A DNA stretch of 57,931 bases from Candidatus Shapirobacteria bacterium (GTDB lineage: Bacteria > Patescibacteriota > Microgenomatia > UM-FILTER-40-11): the NCBI GenBank assembly GCA_020059745.1, contig JAGVBK010000001.1, positions 1 to 57,931 of the forward strand, written 5' to 3'. The stretch's first letter is position 1; every line of letters starts with the position of its first letter. The notes beneath the pieces were generated by a model that was not told the origin of the DNA, searched no databases, and worked only from the letters and a program-made list of their open reading frames with translations. Below, piece by piece: positions 23,208 through 32,480 of this stretch. Both the position numbers and the translations under genes were made by a program.

Positions 23208-23459
23208 ATGCCGGATTTTAAAGTAGGTACCGTTACCCACTATTTTGATAAAATCGGAGTTGCCGTTGTTGAACTGACTGATAATTTGGCTGTGGGAGAA
23301 AAAATAAGAATCCAGGGAAACGGCGGAGATTTTACCCAAGAGGTAGACTCAATGCAAATTGAGCATGAGCAAATTCAAAATGCCAAAAAAGGTGATACGG
23401 TTGGTATGAAAGTTAACCAGGAAGTTCAGCAAGGAGACGAAGTCTATAAAGTAGCCTAA
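23208..23459 (+). CDS. Translation-factor-like beta-barrel protein
   Basis: 83 residues. It reads as a single EF-Tu domain-2-type beta barrel: VGTVTHYFDKIGVAVVEL, LAVGEKIRIQG, FTQEVDSMQIEH, then KGDTVGMKVNQEVQQGDEVYKV. Such isolated domains occur alone or fused to U32 peptidases and may bind tRNA or RNA. A GTG at 23196 overlapping the ruvC stop is in frame, but a GGGGGTG ribosome site lies before this ATG. It lies between ruvC and a metallopeptidase gene, probably in one operon. Confidence 0.8.
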   Translation: MPDFKVGTVTHYFDKIGVAVVELTDNLAVGEKIRIQGNGGDFTQEVDSMQIEHEQIQNAKKGDTVGMKVNQEVQQGDEVYKVA

Positions 23460-23460
23460 A

Positions 23461-23835
23461 ATGGATTTTATACTTGCTCCAGACATTGATTCCGAAATAA
23501 AGCGGATTGTAAATATTTTGGGGTTTTTGCATGTAAAACCTGAAAACATTGTCTCCTTCAGAAGCACCGGCTCAAAGTCACGAGCCATTGCTAGAATTTG
23601 GTCTTTGCCCAGAATCTGGCAGATTGCCCTCAAAAAAGAAGCCCATTACTGCATTGAGGTGATTTCCGAGAGGTTTGACCGGTTGACACCGGAAAACAAA
23701 GAAAAAGTTCTTATTCACGAGCTTCTTCATATTCCCAAAAACTTTTCCGGAGCCTTGCTTCCCCACAGACAGAAAACAAAGAGAATTGACAGCAGAACGG
23801 TTGATAAATGGCACAACCTATTAAAAAACACTTAA
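23461..23835 (+). CDS. Putative phage-type metallopeptidase
   Basis: 124 residues. The zinc site is seen as HELLHIP (His-Glu-x-x-His, about 88-94), followed by a further His in LLPHRQ and the C-terminal DKWHNLL. The upstream ARIWSLPRIWQIAL and YCIEVISERFDRL segments fit the putative phage metallopeptidase family. It has no signal peptide, so it should act in the cytoplasm. The substrate is unknown. It starts 1 nt after the previous stop. Confidence 0.8.
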   Translation: MDFILAPDIDSEIKRIVNILGFLHVKPENIVSFRSTGSKSRAIARIWSLPRIWQIALKKEAHYCIEVISERFDRLTPENKEKVLIHELLHIPKNFSGALLPHRQKTKRIDSRTVDKWHNLLKNT

Positions 23836-23950
23836 TCCTAAATCAAAGTTCTAATTTAAAAAACCATTATAATGTCACTAAAATATAATTTAATTCTTTA
23901 AATTTTAGTATTATTTAGAATTTTGTGTTTTAGAACACAGAATTAAAAAA

Positions 23951-24634
23951 ATGAATATTTTTGTTTTTTCCGGTGACGACATTGTTTCTTCAAGAAAAGC
24001 CTTTTTAGAACAGTCTGAAAGCTTAAGACAAAAAGGCTATGAAATTGAAAAAATATCAGGCAAGGATTTGAGCATGGAAAAGCTGGAGAGCTCGCTTGGG
24101 GCAAAAACTCTTTTTGGTGAAAAAAGAGCGCTCGCAATTGAAGGCTTTCTTTCTTTAACAAAATCAAAAGAAAAAGATGAAGTTTTAAAGAAAATTTCTT
24201 CTTTTGACGAGGCAGTTTTGATTTTTTGGGAAGGAAAAGAATTTTCCAAGGCAGACCAGCAAAAATTTCCCAAAGAATTTGTTTTTAAAAACTTTAAGCT
24301 TCCCTCAAGCCTTTTTTCTTTTCTTGACTCACTTAAGCCGAACCAGAAAAAAACTAACCTTGAAAACTTTAGAAAAGTGATTGAAGAAGTTGACGAATTT
24401 TTCCTTTTTGCCATGCTTGCAAGGCAAGTAAGGCTTCTTATTCTTGCCCAAGAAAAATCTCTCAATGTTTTGCCCTGGCAAAAAGCCAAACTTGAAAAAC
24501 AGGCTAAAGAGTTTGACAAAGAAAATCTTTTATCGCTTTACAAAAAAATGCTTGAACTTGATTTTAAACAAAAAACTTCACAAACGCCTTTTTCTTTTAA
24601 AGAATCACTTGAACTTTTAATAGCAGAAATATAG
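23951..24634 (+). CDS. holA: DNA polymerase III delta subunit (HolA-like), short form
   Basis: 227 residues, well below the usual 330-340. The N-terminal part has a Rossmann-like start (MNIFVFSGDDIVSSRKAF) and the LFGEKRALAIEGFLSL segment typical of delta. The C-terminal helices include LFAMLARQVRLLILAQE, the clamp-loader collar signature. It would open the beta clamp during loading. A TATAAT-like box is present near 23871. Assigned from these signatures and the frequent short form in CPR; an alternative is a diverged delta-prime. Confidence 0.75.
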   Translation: MNIFVFSGDDIVSSRKAFLEQSESLRQKGYEIEKISGKDLSMEKLESSLGAKTLFGEKRALAIEGFLSLTKSKEKDEVLKKISSFDEAVLIFWEGKEFSKADQQKFPKEFVFKNFKLPSSLFSFLDSLKPNQKKTNLENFRKVIEEVDEFFLFAMLARQVRLLILAQEKSLNVLPWQKAKLEKQAKEFDKENLLSLYKKMLELDFKQKTSQTPFSFKESLELLIAEI

Positions 24635-24643
24635 AATAAATTT

Positions 24644-26020
24644 ATGAACATCTCCCGCGACATCTTCAGAACCTACGACATAAGAGGTATATACGGCGAG
24701 GATTTAACAGATGAGATAGCCAAAATTATCGGAAAAGCTTCAGGACAATTTTTTCTTCAAAATAACCAAAAAAAGGTAGTGGTGGGTATGGACAACAGAA
24801 TAAGCGGTCCCGCTGTTTTTGAATCTTTTTGCTCAGGGCTTTTAGAGTCTGGCTGTGATGTTTTGGATGCCGGCTTAAGCCAAAGCCCGATTGTTTACTA
24901 TTCTTGGTATGGGTTTGATGCCAATGCCTCGGTAATGGTTACTGCCTCTCATAATCCGGCCAAATATAACGGCTTTAAAATGGCTTTAAATAAAAAGCCT
25001 TTAACTGGAGATGATTACCAAAAAATTTACGAGCTTTGCAATTTAGGGAGGTTTCCCAAGGAACCAGGCACTCGAGAAAAAATTGATCTTTGGACAAAAT
25101 ACAAGGAAGAAATTAAAAAAAACATCAAACTGCAAAAAAAACTTAAAGTGGTGGTTGACTGTGCCAACGGCGCTTCTGCTGCTTTCGCCCCTGAGCTTTT
25201 AACCGAGCTAGGATGTGAAGTTATTCCGATTTATTGTGAGCTTGACGGCCGTTTTCCCAACCACGACCCTTACCCTCAAAAAGTCGAATATTACACCGAA
25301 CTTATAAAAGCGGTAAAAGAAAAAGGCGCTGATGCCGGTCTTTCTTTTGACGGAGACGGTGACCGGTTAGGCGTTTATGATGAAAAGGGAAATTTTGTGG
25401 AAAACGACAGGCTGGCCATGATTTTCAGCGAAGACATTTGCCTTAAAAATCCCAATCCAAAAATTGTTATGAATATTTCCACCTCTCTTTCCGTAATTGA
25501 ACACATTGAAAACTGCGGCGGCACCTTTATTCTTTGGAAAACCGGCTACCCCAACATTACCGAGAAAATGAGGGAAGAAAACGCCATTTTCGGCGGAGAA
25601 ATAAGCGGCCACTTCTTCTTCAGAGACCGTTACTTTGGTTATGACGATGCTTTGTATGCTGCTTTCCGCACCTTAGAAATTATCTCAAATTCAAGCGAAC
25701 CGCTTTCACTTCTAATTGAAAAACTGCCTCGGTATTTTGAGACCAGAGAAATTAGGGTTCAGGTTCCTGAAGGAAAAGACAAGTTTGCTATCTCCAACGC
25801 CGCAGCTGAGGAAATTAAAAATGAGTTTCCAGAGGCAAAGTTTTATGATTTTGACGGCATCAGATTTGACTTGGGCGACGGCTGGGGTCTAATCAGGCCA
25901 TCAAACACAGAACCCGTTATTGGCACCAGGGCAGAGGCAAAGTCAATGGAGAAACTTGAGGAAATAAAAGACTTAATTAAAAACAAGCTTAAAAAGCACG
26001 AAGTTAATCTTAGTTGGTAA
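24644..26020 (+). CDS. manB: Phosphomannomutase/phosphoglucomutase
   Basis: 458 residues of the alpha-D-phosphohexomutase family. The catalytic Ser102 sits in TASHNPAKYNGFK. The metal site DGDGDR starts at Asp236. The sugar-recognition GGEISGH and the phosphate-binding RPSNTEPVIGTR near the C-terminus are present. It interconverts hexose 1- and 6-phosphates for nucleotide-sugar synthesis. A mannose-isomerase-like cupin follows after 3 nt, supporting a mannose route feeding the glycosyltransferases at 39-43 kb. Confidence 0.95.
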   Translation: MNISRDIFRTYDIRGIYGEDLTDEIAKIIGKASGQFFLQNNQKKVVVGMDNRISGPAVFESFCSGLLESGCDVLDAGLSQSPIVYYSWYGFDANASVMVTASHNPAKYNGFKMALNKKPLTGDDYQKIYELCNLGRFPKEPGTREKIDLWTKYKEEIKKNIKLQKKLKVVVDCANGASAAFAPELLTELGCEVIPIYCELDGRFPNHDPYPQKVEYYTELIKAVKEKGADAGLSFDGDGDRLGVYDEKGNFVENDRLAMIFSEDICLKNPNPKIVMNISTSLSVIEHIENCGGTFILWKTGYPNITEKMREENAIFGGEISGHFFFRDRYFGYDDALYAAFRTLEIISNSSEPLSLLIEKLPRYFETREIRVQVPEGKDKFAISNAAAEEIKNEFPEAKFYDFDGIRFDLGDGWGLIRPSNTEPVIGTRAEAKSMEKLEEIKDLIKNKLKKHEVNLSW

Positions 26021-26023
26021 ATT

Positions 26024-26431
26024 ATGCCTAGCCAAAATCCTTATCTTTTAAGAGTTGAAAAGCCTTGGGGGTATGAGCTTATTTTGTCTCCTCCGGAAGC
26101 TTCGGCAGTGGCAAAAATCCTTCATTTAAATCAAGGTTGCCGTTTTTCACTACAGTACCACGAGATAAAAGAGGAAACTCTTATTCTTGTAAACGGAGAA
26201 GCAAACATTATTTGGGGAAAAGAAAAAGAAAATTTAACAACTGAAAAAATGGAAAAGAAAAAAGGGTATTTTATCTCTAAAGGCACAATACATCGTTGCC
26301 AGGCTCTTTCTGACTGTGATATCTTTGAATCGTCCACCAAAGAAGAAGGAACAACCGTAAGGCTAGAGGATGACTATAAAAGGCCGGACGAAACCGAAGA
26401 AGCAAGGGAAAAAGAAAGAAACACATCTTAA
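26024..26431 (+). CDS. Cupin, mannose-6-phosphate isomerase type II-like
   Basis: 135 residues, one cupin domain. VEKPWGYE opens the fold, and QYHEIKEETLILVNGEA carries the metal-binding His and Glu. A second motif, GTIHRCQAL, supplies another His. It corresponds to the isomerase domain of the ManC-type bifunctional protein without the GDP-mannose pyrophosphorylase half. It probably interconverts fructose- and mannose-6-phosphate and supplies the mutase just upstream. Confidence 0.85.
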   Translation: MPSQNPYLLRVEKPWGYELILSPPEASAVAKILHLNQGCRFSLQYHEIKEETLILVNGEANIIWGKEKENLTTEKMEKKKGYFISKGTIHRCQALSDCDIFESSTKEEGTTVRLEDDYKRPDETEEAREKERNTS

Positions 26432-26436
26432 AAAAT

Positions 26437-28770
26437 ATGCCTGCCCAAAAAAAAGAAAAATTTGTTTACTGGTTTAAGGAAATAGACAAAAAAGACGGGG
26501 ATATTGTTGGAGGAAAAGGGGCTAATCTTGGGGAAATGTATAACCTTGGCATCCCTGTCCCTCCGGGTTTTATCATTACCTCCGGTGCCTACTTTCACTT
26601 CATTGAAAAAAACAGCCTGCTTCCTAAGATAAAAGAGTTACTTTCAGACACAAACAAAGACAGACCAGAGACCTATACCGCCGCTTCGGGGAAAATTAAA
26701 AAACTAATTAATGATGCTCCAATTCCGAAAGAGATTTCCCTTGAGGTAATTAAAGCTTACATAAAACTTGGCGGAGTTTTTAAAAACCCGCTGGTTGCGG
26801 TCAGATCTTCGGCCACTGCCGAAGATTTGCCGGACGCTTCTTTTGCAGGACAGCAAAGAACTTTTTTAAACATCAAAGGCGAGTCTGAGCTTGTGGAATG
26901 CGTTAGAGAGTGCTGGGCTTCCCTTTTTGAGCCCAGGGCTATTTTTTATCGTGAAGAAAAAGGCTTTGACCATTTTAAGGTGGGCTTGGCGATTCCTGTC
27001 CAGGAAATGGTGCAATCAGTTGCTTCTGGAGTCATGTTTACTTGTGATCCGGTAACTGGCGAGAAAAACAGGATAATTGTTGATGCTATTTATGGGTTGG
27101 GGGAACTTATTGTCCAAGGAGAAGTAACGCCAGATCATTTTGTCATAGACAAAAAAGACTTTAAAATAACACAAAAAATCATCTCTAATCAAAAAGTTCA
27201 GCTTATAAAGAAAAACGGAGTTACTAAAAAATTCACTGTTCCTGCTTCAAAGCAAGAAAAGCAAAAAATTTCCGATAAAGAAGCGGTCAAAATTGCCAAG
27301 CTGGGAGCAAAGCTCCATGAACACTATTATTTTCCCCAGGATTGCGAGTTTGCTGTTGACCGCAAAAGAAAAATCTTTATTGTCCAAACCAGGCCGGTAA
27401 CAACTCTTGAAAAGGCAGAAGACAAAAAAGAGCTAAAAGAAGAAAAGAAGGAGATAAAAGAGGCAATAAGCGAGATAAAAGAGAAAAAAGAGATTTTAAA
27501 GGGTTCTCCTGCCAGTCCTGGCATTGGTTGGGGCTCAGTGGTAAAAGTCAAATCAAAAAGCGAGATTGGTAAAGTAAAACAAGGCAATGTTCTTGTTACT
27601 TCAATGACAACACCGGACTTTGTTCCGGCAATGAAAAAAGTTTCTGCCATTGTCACCGATAAAGGCGGCCTGACTTCACATGCCGCTATTGTTTCAAGGG
27701 AACTTGGCGTTCCCTGCGTTGTCGGCACGGAAAACGCTACCCAGGTTTTGAAAGATAAAGAAGTCATAACCGTCGACGGCACCAAGGGAGCAATCTATAA
27801 AGGCGGCCTTGACATCAAGTCGAAAATAATTGAGCCACATTTAGTTCACCATTCAGATGAGGAAAGCCGGCTTCTTCAAACCGCAACCAAGCTTTATGTT
27901 AACTTGGCTGATTATTCTCTTGCTAAAGAGGTGGGTGAAAAAAATGTTGACGGCGTTGGGCTTTTAAGAGCAGAGTTTATGATGGCAGAAATAGGGGAGC
28001 ATCCTAAAAAAATGATCAAGGAAAAGCGAGAGAAAGAATTTATTGAAAAACTCTCTGAAAGAATGGCCGCATTTTGCCAAGCTTTTAACCCAAGGCCGGT
28101 TATTTACCGGGCCACTGATTTTAAAACCAATGAATACAGAAGCCTAAAAGGCGGCGACCTTTATGAGCCTAAAGAATCAAACCCGATGCTTGGCTACCGC
28201 GGCGCTTACCGCTACATTGTAGACGAAAAAGTTTTTGCCATGGAGCTTTCCGCCATTAAAAGGGTCAGAAACAAGCTTGGGCTTAAAAATTTATGGCTAA
28301 TGATCCCTTTTGTCAGAACACCGGAAGAGCTTTTAGAGGTTAAAAAAATTATTACCTCAAACAAGCTTTTCCGCTCAAGTTCTTTTAAGCTTTTAATGAT
28401 GGTTGAAATTCCTTCAAATGTAATTCTTTTGGAAGAATTTTTGAAAGTTGGCATTGACGGCGTTTCTATTGGCTCAAACGACTTAACCATGCTTATCATG
28501 GGTACTGACCGCGACAACAGTGAAGTGGCCACCGTGTTTGACGAAAGAAACCCGGCTGTTTTATGGGCATTGGAAAAAACAGTGAAAACCTGCAAAAAAG
28601 AAGGCGTCACCTGCTCAATCTGTGGCCAGGGTCCAAGCCAATACCCAGATTTAGTAGAAAAACTGGTTGAATACGGCATCACCAGCATTTCCGTTAACCC
28701 TGACGCAATTGAAAGAACCAGAGAACTTATTTACAGAGCAGAATCCAAAAGAGTTACCGGTAAAGATTAA
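26437..28770 (+). CDS. ppsA: Phosphoenolpyruvate synthase
   Basis: 777 residues. It has the N-terminal ATP-grasp domain (VGGKGANLGEM, AVRSSATAEDLPDASFAGQ), a lysine-rich linker (about 325-350), the phosphohistidine swivel domain GGLTSHAAIVSREL with His415, and a C-terminal PEP/pyruvate barrel ending with CSICGQGPS (catalytic Cys). It converts pyruvate and ATP to PEP, AMP and phosphate. With enolase and phosphoglycerate mutase elsewhere in the window it supports lower glycolysis or gluconeogenesis. Its last 4 bp overlap the end of rsmI on the other strand. Confidence 0.96.
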   Translation: MPAQKKEKFVYWFKEIDKKDGDIVGGKGANLGEMYNLGIPVPPGFIITSGAYFHFIEKNSLLPKIKELLSDTNKDRPETYTAASGKIKKLINDAPIPKEISLEVIKAYIKLGGVFKNPLVAVRSSATAEDLPDASFAGQQRTFLNIKGESELVECVRECWASLFEPRAIFYREEKGFDHFKVGLAIPVQEMVQSVASGVMFTCDPVTGEKNRIIVDAIYGLGELIVQGEVTPDHFVIDKKDFKITQKIISNQKVQLIKKNGVTKKFTVPASKQEKQKISDKEAVKIAKLGAKLHEHYYFPQDCEFAVDRKRKIFIVQTRPVTTLEKAEDKKELKEEKKEIKEAISEIKEKKEILKGSPASPGIGWGSVVKVKSKSEIGKVKQGNVLVTSMTTPDFVPAMKKVSAIVTDKGGLTSHAAIVSRELGVPCVVGTENATQVLKDKEVITVDGTKGAIYKGGLDIKSKIIEPHLVHHSDEESRLLQTATKLYVNLADYSLAKEVGEKNVDGVGLLRAEFMMAEIGEHPKKMIKEKREKEFIEKLSERMAAFCQAFNPRPVIYRATDFKTNEYRSLKGGDLYEPKESNPMLGYRGAYRYIVDEKVFAMELSAIKRVRNKLGLKNLWLMIPFVRTPEELLEVKKIITSNKLFRSSSFKLLMMVEIPSNVILLEEFLKVGIDGVSIGSNDLTMLIMGTDRDNSEVATVFDERNPAVLWALEKTVKTCKKEGVTCSICGQGPSQYPDLVEKLVEYGITSISVNPDAIERTRELIYRAESKRVTGKD

Positions 28771-29459
28771 GAAGCCTTGAGGTTAAAAAGAATTATAAAT
28801 TCTCCTTTAGGTTCTTTTTGTTTGTATAGAGAAGAAAAATAGGAGATTTTCTCTTTTTTAATTTCCTCATAAATCTTAGTCAGCTCCCTTGCTACCACAA
28901 CCTCAATGTCGCCAAAAACGCTTAAAAGGTCTTCAAATGATTTAAGCAAGCGGTAAGGCGATTCCATAAAAATTACGGTTGAAGGCAAAACCTCAAGGCT
29001 TTTTTCAACTTTTTTAAGTAAATTAAGCCTTTGGCTTTGCTTTGAGGGCAAAAAACCTACAAACAAAAACTTGTCAGTAGCCAAACCAGAAGAAGAAAGA
29101 GCCACAATAGGCGATGATGGGCCGGGGACAGGCACAACTTTTATCCCCTGCATTCCACACTCCCTGACCAGCTTAAAGCCGGGATCGCTGATTGTAGGAG
29201 TGCCGGCATTGGTAACTAGAGCAATTTCTTTACCCTCCTTAAGCTTTGAGATAACCTCTGGAATTCTTGCCAATTCGTTCTCTTCATAAAAAGATAAAAG
29301 CTCGGGAATTCTTAGACCTTCTTTCTGGTAATTCTTAAGAAGGTTAAGAGTTTTCCTGGTATCTTCGCAGTAAATTAAGTCCATGGAAAAAAGTGTGTTT
29401 AAGGCTCTTAAGGTAATGTCTTCAAGATTGCCGATAGGAGTGGAAACTAGATAAAGCAT
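28767..29459 (-). CDS. rsmI: 16S rRNA 2'-O-methyltransferase RsmI
   Basis: 230 residues from the ATG at 29459. It begins MLYLVSTPIGNLEDIT, the RsmI hallmark, followed by CEDTR, ALVTNAGTPTISDPG and PGPSSPIVALSSSG (SAM-binding knot of the tetrapyrrole methylase fold). It methylates C1402 of 16S rRNA. A longer frame to 29534 exists but would overlap lexA. It starts 1 nt after the lexA stop, so the two are likely one transcript. Confidence 0.95.
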   Translation of the reverse strand: MLYLVSTPIGNLEDITLRALNTLFSMDLIYCEDTRKTLNLLKNYQKEGLRIPELLSFYEENELARIPEVISKLKEGKEIALVTNAGTPTISDPGFKLVRECGMQGIKVVPVPGPSSPIVALSSSGLATDKFLFVGFLPSKQSQRLNLLKKVEKSLEVLPSTVIFMESPYRLLKSFEDLLSVFGDIEVVVARELTKIYEEIKKEKISYFSSLYKQKEPKGEFIILFNLKAS

Positions 29460-29460
29460 T

Positions 29461-30075
29461 TTAAAATCGCCTGATGACCCCCACAACTTTACCCTGTATT
29501 CGCACATCTGTTGCATAAATCGGCTGCATGGCACTGTTGGCTGGAGCCAATTTAATTCTGGTGGCTTCTTTAAAGTAGCGCTTGAGAGTTGCCAAGCCGT
29601 TCTCCAAGAGAGCTACTACAATATCACCATTTTTAGCCTCATTTTGTTCCTCCACCACCACAAAATCTCCGTCCAAAATTCCTTCTTCAATCATTGACTC
29701 GCCTTTTACCTGAAGAACAAAAGACCTTTTTTTGCCGGAAAGCATTCCCGGTGCAACATGAATTGAAGCGTTTGGGTCAGTATGTGGCTCAATTGGAGAA
29801 CCAGCTGCAATAAACCCCAATATGGGCAGCTCGATGCCGTTTACATTCTGAAGCTGGCTGCCAGAAACAACTTCAATGCCCCTGACTGAACCCTCATATT
29901 TTTTAACGACGCCCTTTTTAGCCATGGAGTTAATATGCTCATGAACTGTAGCCAGCGAGGAAACACCAATAGCATCGGCAATTTGCTGCAGGGTGGGAGA
30001 GTAGCCGTTTTTTTGAATATATTGCTTAATGAAATCTAAAATTTGCTTTTGTCTTTTGTATAAAGTAACTGGCAT
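29461..30075 (-). CDS. lexA: SOS repressor LexA
   Basis: 204 residues. The N-terminal winged helix reads YSPTLQQIADAIGVSSLATVHEHI in two helices. The self-cleavage site is Ala91-Gly92 in FIAAGSP. The serine-lysine dyad is Ser127 in KGESMI and Lys165 in LATLKRYF. It represses DNA-damage genes until RecA-triggered cleavage. Upstream on its strand is a strong promoter with an inverted repeat that could be its own operator. Confidence 0.96.
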   Translation of the reverse strand: MPVTLYKRQKQILDFIKQYIQKNGYSPTLQQIADAIGVSSLATVHEHINSMAKKGVVKKYEGSVRGIEVVSGSQLQNVNGIELPILGFIAAGSPIEPHTDPNASIHVAPGMLSGKKRSFVLQVKGESMIEEGILDGDFVVVEEQNEAKNGDIVVALLENGLATLKRYFKEATRIKLAPANSAMQPIYATDVRIQGKVVGVIRRF

Positions 30076-30082
30076 TTTCTAG

Positions 30083-30121
30083 TTAATAGCTAATAGTTAG
30101 TAGTAGGTAGCAAGCTAATAA
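30083..30121 (-). repeat. Degenerate TAG-rich array in the lexA leader
   Basis: On the plus strand TAGTTAA, TAGCTAA, TAGTTAG, TAGTAGG lead into GTAGCAAGCTAATA. It matches the array at 19641-19682. Confidence 0.5.
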
Positions 30122-30123
30122 TC

Positions 30124-30160
30124 AATTTACACCAAAGAAAACCCGAATGTCAATAGGTGT
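30124..30160 (-). promoter_or_regulatory. lexA promoter and possible operator
   Basis: Minus strand: TTGACA (30148-30153), 18-bp spacer, TAAATT (30124-30129). ACACC (30129-30133) and GGTGT (30156-30160) form an inverted repeat spanning the promoter, a candidate LexA site, though it does not match the E. coli or Bacillus consensus. Confidence 0.5.
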
Positions 30161-30190
30161 TTTACATTTAAGAAGAAATTAATTTAAAAT
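30161..30190 (+). promoter_or_regulatory. Promoter of the transglutaminase-like gene
   Basis: TTTACA (30161-30166), 18-bp spacer, TAAAAT (30185-30190), then 6 nt to the ATG: leaderless. It diverges from the lexA promoter. Confidence 0.5.
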
Positions 30191-30196
30191 AAAATT

Positions 30197-32068
30197 ATGA
30201 AAAGGATTTTTTTTATAATCTCTTTACTTTTTTTATCCTTTTTCTTTCCTAAACCAACCCTTGCCAAAGATTTTGACACCTTTTTTAATACCACTTACAA
30301 GTTTGACAAAGATGGGGCATGTTTTGTCACTCATGAAATCTCTCTTGTCAATAAAACTGCCAATTATTATGTCTCTGAGTACACCTTAAGCGTAATTAGC
30401 GGCGAAATAACTGATATTGAGGCTTTTGACAAAGTAGGACCGGTTAAAGCGGAAAAATGGATAAAAGATAAAACAACTCTTATAACCCTTTCTTTTAACG
30501 AAAAGGTTGTCGGACAGGATAAAGTGCTTTCTTTTATCTTAAAGTACAAAGCTGACAAAATCGCCAAAAAAGAAGGAAACCTCTGGCAAATATCCCTGCC
30601 AAAACTGGCAAACTTTGACCCTACGGACGAGTATGACCTTAGCATGCTTATTCCTTTTTCTATGGGCAAAATCGCCTTTATTAACCCTAACCCAAAATCT
30701 GAACAAAAAGAAGGGGAGTACTATAAACTTGGTTTTAATAGAGAAGACCTTCTTAAATATGGAGTTTTGGTCACCATTGGCCAATACCAAACTTTTAATT
30801 TTGAAATAAGCTATGATCTCGAAAACCCCAACTCCTCTCCTGCCTACACCAAAATCGCTCTGCCCCCAGATACGGCCAATCAAACGGTTTATTATTCAAT
30901 TTTGGAGCCTGAACCTGCTAACGTTGAGTTTGACAAAGACGGAAATTGGCTGGCCATTTATAACCTTAAACCCAAACAAAAATTAACTATCAAGGCCAAA
31001 GGAGTAGCTAACATTTTTTCAAAACCGATAAGAAAACTAAGCGTTCCTTTTGACAACCCAAAAGAATATCTCAAAGAAACCAAATACTGGCAAAAAGAAA
31101 ACGAAAAAATAAAGTCTTTGGCAAGTACCCTTAAAACACCGGAAAACATTTATAAATATGTTGTTTCCAGCTTAAATTACGATTATTCGGAGCTTACAAA
31201 GCCCTCTCTAAGAAAAGGAGCTCTTAAGACTCTGGAAAACCCGGATAACGCTGTCTGTACTGATTTTTCCGACTTATTCATTGCCATTGCCAGGTCGGCC
31301 GGCATTCCGGCACGGCAAATTAACGGGTACGCTTACTCAGACGACCCTAAGCTAAAGGAACTTTCTAAAAACATGGACAGCCTGCATTCCTGGGCTGAGT
31401 ACTTTGATTCAGAGAAAAATGAATGGATAATGGTTGATCCCACCTGGGAAAATACCTCAGGCGGACTTGATTACTTTAATAAGTTTGACATGTCCCACTT
31501 TGCTTTTGTGATCCACGGGATAGGGGACGATTCTCCCTTAACGCCTGGCTCCTATAAACCTGAAAATGACAAAAAAAGACAGGTTTTTATAAGCTTAGGC
31601 GAAGACGAATTTATTAATCATCCGGAATACTTTGCCATAAGTGAAATCAAACCAAGAAAAATTTTTTCTTTTATAAACAACAAAGTCGAGGTGGAATTCG
31701 TTAACCAAAGCGGTTTTGCTTTTTATGACAAAGAGCTTTTTGTTGAGTCCGAAGAAAGTGCCTATCCTTCCTCAAAGAAAATTGGCTTTTTACCGCCCTA
31801 TTCAAGATTCAACTTTTCTTTTCTTTTAAAACCCAAAGAGCAACTGAGAGACTACCAAACAAGCCTTAACTTTTCTCTGGGAAGCTCAAAGATTGAAAAC
31901 TCGGTTTTAATTAATTCTCTTTTGGTTAGGTTAATCATGGTGCTTGGTGGACTTTTTTCAGCAATTATTATTTTGCTTTTACGGAACTTAAAAAAAAGAA
32001 GTTGCAATGATAAAGCCGCAAATGATACTGTTTTAATAGAAAACCACAATAATGAACCTAAAACATAG
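30197..32068 (+). CDS. Transglutaminase-like membrane-anchored protein
   Basis: 623 residues. A signal peptide (about 1-24, TLAKD) leads an extracellular beta-rich region. A transglutaminase core follows at about 345-430 with the Cys in AVCTDFSDLF, the His in SLHSWAEYF and the Asp in MVDPTWEN. A membrane helix (about 580-600) is followed by a short basic cytoplasmic tail. The catalytic triad looks intact, so it may cross-link or cleave proteins at the cell surface. It is probably co-transcribed with the next two genes. Confidence 0.88.
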   Translation: MKRIFFIISLLFLSFFFPKPTLAKDFDTFFNTTYKFDKDGACFVTHEISLVNKTANYYVSEYTLSVISGEITDIEAFDKVGPVKAEKWIKDKTTLITLSFNEKVVGQDKVLSFILKYKADKIAKKEGNLWQISLPKLANFDPTDEYDLSMLIPFSMGKIAFINPNPKSEQKEGEYYKLGFNREDLLKYGVLVTIGQYQTFNFEISYDLENPNSSPAYTKIALPPDTANQTVYYSILEPEPANVEFDKDGNWLAIYNLKPKQKLTIKAKGVANIFSKPIRKLSVPFDNPKEYLKETKYWQKENEKIKSLASTLKTPENIYKYVVSSLNYDYSELTKPSLRKGALKTLENPDNAVCTDFSDLFIAIARSAGIPARQINGYAYSDDPKLKELSKNMDSLHSWAEYFDSEKNEWIMVDPTWENTSGGLDYFNKFDMSHFAFVIHGIGDDSPLTPGSYKPENDKKRQVFISLGEDEFINHPEYFAISEIKPRKIFSFINNKVEVEFVNQSGFAFYDKELFVESEESAYPSSKKIGFLPPYSRFNFSFLLKPKEQLRDYQTSLNFSLGSSKIENSVLINSLLVRLIMVLGGLFSAIIILLLRNLKKRSCNDKAANDTVLIENHNNEPKT

Positions 32069-32476
32069 ATGAGATCTTTTATCAGAAACATTTCAGTTAA
32101 TTTTTTTTCCATTTTCCTTGTTTCAAGGATTACTTCAGCTATTAGTTATTCAGAAAACCTGGTTATTCTTTTTTGGGCCGCTTTAAGCCTAACCCTTCTA
32201 AACTTAATCGTAAAACCGGTTCTTAACTTACTTTTGACACCTATAAACTTAATCACCTTGGGCGCTTTCAGGTGGGTAGTGAATGTGCTGGTGCTTTTCA
32301 TAGTCCCTATTCTTATCTCTGAGTTTAAAATCACTGGTTTTACCTTTGAAGGCCTCTCTTTTGCCGGTTTTGTTATTCCCCAAATCAGCCTCTCTTTCTT
32401 TTGGGCTCTTGTTTTGGTATCATTCTTAATTGAAATTGTTGCTGCGGGTGTTTCCTGGATTTTCGCATGCAAATAA
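32069..32476 (+). CDS. YvlD/phage-holin-4-like membrane protein
   Basis: 135 residues with four hydrophobic helices. NLIVKPVLNLLLTPINLITL is the hallmark of the YvlD/phage holin family 4 group. These proteins are common in bacteria outside phages and their role is unknown. It starts directly after the preceding TAG and is followed 4 nt later by secG. Confidence 0.85.
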   Translation: MRSFIRNISVNFFSIFLVSRITSAISYSENLVILFWAALSLTLLNLIVKPVLNLLLTPINLITLGAFRWVVNVLVLFIVPILISEFKITGFTFEGLSFAGFVIPQISLSFFWALVLVSFLIEIVAAGVSWIFACK

Positions 32477-32480
32477 AAAA

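Noticed and set aside
30129-30160. A confident SOS box before lexA
   Set aside because: The inverted repeat ACACC/GGTGT fits no known LexA consensus, so it is listed only as a possible operator.
32069-32476. Holin as a sign of prophage
   Set aside because: The family is mostly chromosomal (YvlD-like), and no phage structural or lysis genes are nearby.
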